A stretch of 25,201 bases of DNA from a virus, in IMG/VR virus record IMGVR_UViG_3300044960_000664, positions 1-25,201 of that record; one strand, written 5' to 3'. The notes beneath the pieces were generated by a model that was given only the letters and a program-made list of their open reading frames with translations, had not been told where the DNA came from and searched no databases. Every line of letters begins with the position of its first letter. Within the stretch, counting starts at the first letter, position 1. Made by a program: the position numbers and the translations under genes. Below are positions 21,996 to 25,201 of this stretch, piece by piece.

Positions 21996-22673
21996 TGCTC
22001 AAGGTCTTTGATGTCGGGCACGGCCAGAGCATCCTGTTCATCACTCCCAACGGGCGTGTTGTGCTGATCGACTGCGCACATCACCCCGTTACCGGTTGGC
22101 ACCCCACTCAGGCGCTCAGTGCCATGGGCATCCGGCACGTGGACGCGCTGGTGGTTTCCAACTTCGACGAAGATCACGCACGCGGCCTGCGACAGCTCTA
22201 TGCGCGCGGCATCTCGCACGGCCCAATCTGGACCAACTGGCGGGTTACTCCAGCAGACATTCGTCGCATCAAGAACGACCTCGGCGACGGGATCGAGACC
22301 TTGCTTTGCGCGCTTGATCACGGATGGGGCAGCACCTGCGGTGCGCCTGACGCACCCTGGCTCGGCTGCCACATCTTTCGCACCTGGGCTCTGTCGCAAT
22401 CGGACTACTGGCCATATGACGCCGACACCAATGCCCTCAGCGTCGTCACTGAGATAAAGGTCTCTGGGGTCGGCATCATGATCGGGGGCGACATGCCGGC
22501 ATCGGGCTGGCGCCTTCTCTTGCGCTACCCCCGAGTTCCGAACTGCCGTGGCGACGACCGACATTTTTGTCGCATCCCACCACGGCCGGGAGGACGGTTG
22601 CTGCGACGACCTTTTCGTCACCGGCTGGCGCCCGCGCGTGGTGATCATGTCGGACCAACGGCAGGGGCACTGA
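21992..22673 (+). pseudogene. MBL-fold hydrolase, frameshifted and truncated by an IS
   Basis: The frame opens [20 protein letters not shown], typical of ComEC-like MBL proteins, and continues to [11 protein letters not shown]. There the usual first metal-binding histidine of the SHxDxDH motif is an asparagine, while the DEDH part remains. At a run of five C (22528-22532) the reading frame breaks: without one C the protein continues [20 protein letters not shown], restoring the conserved SHHG motif, and runs on to [15 protein letters not shown]. The stop TGA (22671-22673) is the first three bases of the IS3-family element, so the C-terminal part is lost. The product, if made, would be a hydrolase partner of the membrane protein. 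The gene is probably inactive here. The frameshift could be a sequencing error. Confidence 0.8.
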
Positions 22674-22733
22674 CCTGCCCCCTGCCTGATCCCTCGATTT
22701 GGGTGAGAGTCCGTCCCCAGCAGGAGATGGACG

Positions 22734-22997
22734 ATGAAGAAGAGCAGGTTCAGCGAGGCCCAGATGATTGGGGTGCTGCGGGAGCAGGAGGCTGGTGCGG
22801 CGACGGAGGATGTCTGTCGCCGGCACGGCATCAGCCAGCAGACGTTCTACCGTTGGAAATCGAAGTACGGGGGCATGGAGGTATCGGACGCGCAGAAGCT
22901 GAAGGCGCTGGAGGACGAGAACCGGCGTCTGAAGAAGCTGCTGGCGGAATCGATGCTGGATGTCTCGGCGTTGAAGGACCTGCTGGGAAAAAACTGA
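22734..22997 (+). CDS. IS3-family transposase OrfA
   Basis: The 87-aa protein opens [20 protein letters not shown] and contains the HTH ([20 protein letters not shown]), followed by a leucine-zipper stretch ([20 protein letters not shown]). This is the DNA-binding part of IS407-group transposases. GGAG lies 6-8 bases before the ATG. The gene ends just after the slippery heptamer AAAAAAC (22988-22994). A -1 slip there joins it to OrfB to make the active transposase, as in other IS3 elements. On its own OrfA normally acts as a regulator of transposition. Confidence 0.93.
   Translation: MKKSRFSEAQMIGVLREQEAGAATEDVCRRHGISQQTFYRWKSKYGGMEVSDAQKLKALEDENRRLKKLLAESMLDVSALKDLLGKN
22988..22994 (+). promoter_or_regulatory. 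Slippery heptamer for -1 frameshifting
   Basis: AAAAAAC is in the phase A AAA AAC relative to orfA, directly before its TGA. A -1 slip continues as [12 protein letters not shown] in the orfB frame, giving the OrfAB fusion. Confidence 0.85.
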
Positions 22998-23908
22998 GGA
23001 CGCCCGCGGCACGCCGGGCTGCGGCGCTGCGCCTGATGGCGGAGCGCGGGTATTCGCAGCGGCGTGCCTGCGGGCTGCTCGAGGTTGACCCCAAGACGGT
23101 GCGGCGGGAGCCGGTGCCGGGCGATGGCGAACTGCGTGCTCGGCTGCGCGAACTCGCGGCCGAGCGTCGGCGGTTCGGCTATCGGCGGCTGGGTATTCTG
23201 CTGCGGCGCGAGGGCGTGGCGATGAACAAGAAGAAGCTCTACCGGATCTACCGTGAAGAGGGTCTGTCGGTTCGTCGCCGCCGTGGCCGCAAGCGGGCGA
23301 CGGGCACCCGCGCGCCGTTGGCCTTGGCGCAGGGACCGAACCAGCGCTGGTCGCTGGACTTTGTTTCCGATGCGCTGAGCTGGGGCCGTCGCATCCGCAT
23401 TCTGTGCATCGTCGACGACTTCACACGCGAGGGCCTGGCGCTGGTGGTGGACACCTCGATCAGCGGGCGACGCCTGGTGCGCGAGTTGGAAGCGCTGATC
23501 GTCCATCGTGGGCGCCCCGCGGTGATCGTCAGCGACAACGGCACGGAGATGACCTGCCGCGCTGTGCTCGAATGGTGCAACCGCAACGGCGTGGCGTGGC
23601 ACTACATCCCGCCCGGCAAGCCGCAGCAGAACGGGTTCGTGGAATCCTTCAACGGCAAGCTGCGGGACGAGTGCCTGAACGAGGAGGTCTTTGCCAACCT
23701 GGCCGAGGCCCGAACTGTCATCGAACGCTGGCGGCTGGACTACAACCTGAACCGGCCACACTCGGCGCATGGCGGGCTGACCCCGGATGCCGCACGCCGC
23801 CGCCACGCGGAAGCGGCCGGGCGGCTGCGCTACCTCTACGGCTCCGCCGCCCGGCCGCTCCAGCCAGCACAGATTTTCGGCTACAACCCCGGCGGGCTCT
23901 CACAATGA
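22994..23908 (+). CDS. IS3-family transposase OrfB (made as an OrfAB fusion)
   Basis: The frame of about 304 residues carries the rve/DDE integrase core: D in [11 protein letters not shown] in [12 protein letters not shown] and E in [17 protein letters not shown]. An N-terminal HTH_21-like part precedes it (RYGYRRL-type block read here as [16 protein letters not shown]). It has no good start of its own, which fits synthesis by frameshifting from orfA; the first internal ATG is at 23036. The frame is intact to its stop, 6 bases before the IS5-family element begins, so the protein could still be functional even though the right end of the IS is not visible. Confidence 0.92.
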   Translation: MRTPAARRAAALRLMAERGYSQRRACGLLEVDPKTVRREPVPGDGELRARLRELAAERRRFGYRRLGILLRREGVAMNKKKLYRIYREEGLSVRRRRGRKRATGTRAPLALAQGPNQRWSLDFVSDALSWGRRIRILCIVDDFTREGLALVVDTSISGRRLVRELEALIVHRGRPAVIVSDNGTEMTCRAVLEWCNRNGVAWHYIPPGKPQQNGFVESFNGKLRDECLNEEVFANLAEARTVIERWRLDYNLNRPHSAHGGLTPDAARRRHAEAAGRLRYLYGSAARPLQPAQIFGYNPGGLSQ

Positions 23909-23914
23909 ACGCGG

Positions 23915-25200
23915 GGACGCCTCGAAAAACCGCTGGTGTCGGCGCGGGCTGAGGTGATTCGCTGACGTCCTGGGCGATGGAGGCGGCGATGGCGGGTCAG
24001 GCGGGTTTGTTCGACGCGGATGAGCGGCTTCACGCTCTGTCAGCGGCGGGCGATCCGCTGGAGCGTCTGCGCGCGGTGGTGGAGTTCGAGGCGTTCCGCG
24101 CGGAACTGGAGGCGGCTTTGCCACGGGCGGACCGCAGCCGTGGCGGCCGGCCGCCCTACGACGCGGTACTGATGTTCCGCATCCTGGTGCTTCAGGCGCT
24201 GTACACGCTCTCGGACGAGCAGACCGAGTACCAGTTGCGCGACCGGCTGAGCTTCATGCGTTTCGCAGGCCTGGCGCTGCACGATCCGGTGCCGGACGCG
24301 AAGACGATCTGGCTGTATCGCGAGCATCTGACGCGCGCGGGGGCGCTGTCGCGGCTGTTCGCGCGGTTCGACGCGGTGCTGGCCGAGCGTGGTTTCCTCG
24401 CGATGGGCGGGCAGATCGTCGACGCCACGGTGGTCGAGGCCCGGCGGCCGCGTCTGACGAAGGACGAGAAGGCGACGCTGCGCGCGGGCGGCACGCCCGA
24501 GGGCTGGTCCAAGGCGCGGGAACGGCAGATCGATCGCGATGGCCGCTGGACCATCAGGCGCGGCCGCAAGCCGCCGCCGACGGCGGGGGCCGAGCGCCGC
24601 GCTGGCGAGATCGCGGTGCCGGTGTTCGGCTACAAGAACCACCTCGGCATCGATCGTGCGCACGGCTTCATCCGCCGCTTCGTGGTGACGCATGCGGCGC
24701 GGCACGATGGCAGCCAGCTCGGCGCGGTGCTGGATCCGGGGAACACCGGCAGCGGCGTCTGGGCGGATACCGCCTATCGCAGCAAGGCCAACCTCGATGC
24801 GCTCGAGCGCCGCGGGCTCAGGCCGGAGTTCCAGCGCGCCAAGCCGCGCGGTCGGCCGATGCCCACGCACATCGCGCGAGGCAACGCGACCCGCGCCCGG
24901 GTGCGCAGCCTCGTCGAGCACGTCTTCGCCACCGAGAAGCGCCGCATGGGTCTGGTCGTGCGCAGCATTGGCCTGGTCCGCGCAACCGCGCGCATCACGC
25001 TCGCCAACCTCGCCTACAACATGCGCCGCCTGGTCTGGATCGAGGGGAGAGCCGCGCCCGCTTGATCGGGCCTCGCCTCAGAAACGCCGCGTAGCCCCTG
25101 CCGAAGAGCCCCGCAGAGGCTCAAAGCCGGCACTCCCGCCCGCGCGGCCGCCCTCAACGGGCCTCAGCAGCATCCAGACTGCCGGTTATTCGAGGTGTCC
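23915..25200 (+). mobile_element. IS5-family insertion sequence
   Basis: The left end ggacgcctcgaaaaaccg (23915-23932) matches the complement of 25183-25200 at 16 of 18 positions. These terminal inverted repeats enclose one transposase gene, with a total length of 1286 bp, normal for the family. The right end falls one base before the window edge, so a target-site duplication cannot be checked. Confidence 0.87.
23989..25065 (+). CDS. IS5-family transposase
   Basis: The 358-aa protein opens MAGQAGLFDADERLHALSAA and carries the N-terminal IS5 domain (PPYDAVLMFRILVLQALYTL, then LSDEQTEYQLRDRLSFMRF). The DDE catalytic residues are D145 in GQIVDATVVEA, D260 in VWADTAYRS and E310 in LVEHVFATEKRRMG. 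The end is helical and basic. The start at 23989 has GGAGG 7 bases upstream; an ATG at 23977 lacks one. The gene is full length and the element has both inverted repeats, so it is probably able to transpose. The region 25066-25200 holds only the IS end. Confidence 0.93.
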   Translation: MAGQAGLFDADERLHALSAAGDPLERLRAVVEFEAFRAELEAALPRADRSRGGRPPYDAVLMFRILVLQALYTLSDEQTEYQLRDRLSFMRFAGLALHDPVPDAKTIWLYREHLTRAGALSRLFARFDAVLAERGFLAMGGQIVDATVVEARRPRLTKDEKATLRAGGTPEGWSKARERQIDRDGRWTIRRGRKPPPTAGAERRAGEIAVPVFGYKNHLGIDRAHGFIRRFVVTHAARHDGSQLGAVLDPGNTGSGVWADTAYRSKANLDALERRGLRPEFQRAKPRGRPMPTHIARGNATRARVRSLVEHVFATEKRRMGLVVRSIGLVRATARITLANLAYNMRRLVWIEGRAAPA

Positions 25201-25201
25201 G

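Larger units (their letters stand above)
22671..23914 (+). mobile_element. IS3-family insertion sequence (IS407-like), right end lost
   Basis: The element begins with TGACCTGCCCC immediately after the coding part of the MBL gene and carries orfA and orfB joined by a -1 frameshift. The complementary end (ending GGGGCAGGTCA) is not found after orfB, where an IS5-family element starts at 23915. The right end was therefore cut or displaced, perhaps to the other side of the IS5 element beyond the window. Confidence 0.8.

Noticed and set aside
1-25201. tRNA or rRNA genes and attachment-site cores
   Set aside because: No cloverleaf-like or rRNA-like sequence was seen, and a serine recombinase core is too short to find without the element's other end.

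Overview
The window is very GC-rich (about 70% by eye) and looks like part of a prophage or phage-derived integrative element in an alphaproteobacterium. Acetobacteraceae (Roseomonas-like) or a relative is my best guess, from codon usage and the protein families present (DUF3489, DUF2924, the alphaproteobacterial type of large serine recombinase). The host name is inference; no rRNA or housekeeping gene is present.

Positions 1-15169 read leftward as one phage early/replication block. In transcription order it carries: an excisionase-type HTH protein (15169), a small helical protein, a RecA-like Sak4-type ATPase, a probable single-strand-binding protein, an SF2 helicase, a zinc-finger protein, a Cas4-like PD-(D/E)XK nuclease, a primase-helicase, a RuvC-like resolvase, two small phage proteins, two ParB-methyltransferase fusions in tandem, seven small accessory genes including a DUF3489 protein, and the start of a probable small terminase subunit cut by the left edge. 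Genes overlap by 1-11 bases or lie close together, except at a few gaps that hold inverted repeats, iteron-like repeats or a repeated promoter-like element.

Positions 15272-18546 hold a second leftward cluster: an XRE repressor, an ImmA/IrrE-type metallopeptidase and two proteins (388 and 310 aa) to which I can assign no function. This is the best candidate here for an undescribed system.

Positions 18835-21276 run rightward: a 66-aa protein, a DUF2924 protein, a large serine recombinase and an HTH protein, all with 4-base start/stop overlaps. This is the integration module. Behind it sits a cargo pair: a four-helix membrane protein and a metallo-beta-lactamase-fold (MBL) protein. The MBL gene carries a single-base frameshift and is then cut off by an IS3-family element (22671-about 23914). 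The right end of that element is missing where an IS5-family element (23915-25200, with matching terminal inverted repeats) begins.

Together the genes suggest an element that integrates by serine recombinase, replicates with its own primase, helicase and recombination proteins, modifies its DNA with two methyltransferases, and keeps its state through an XRE/ImmA switch. The missing structural genes presumably lie left of the window. The right edge is decaying through IS insertion.
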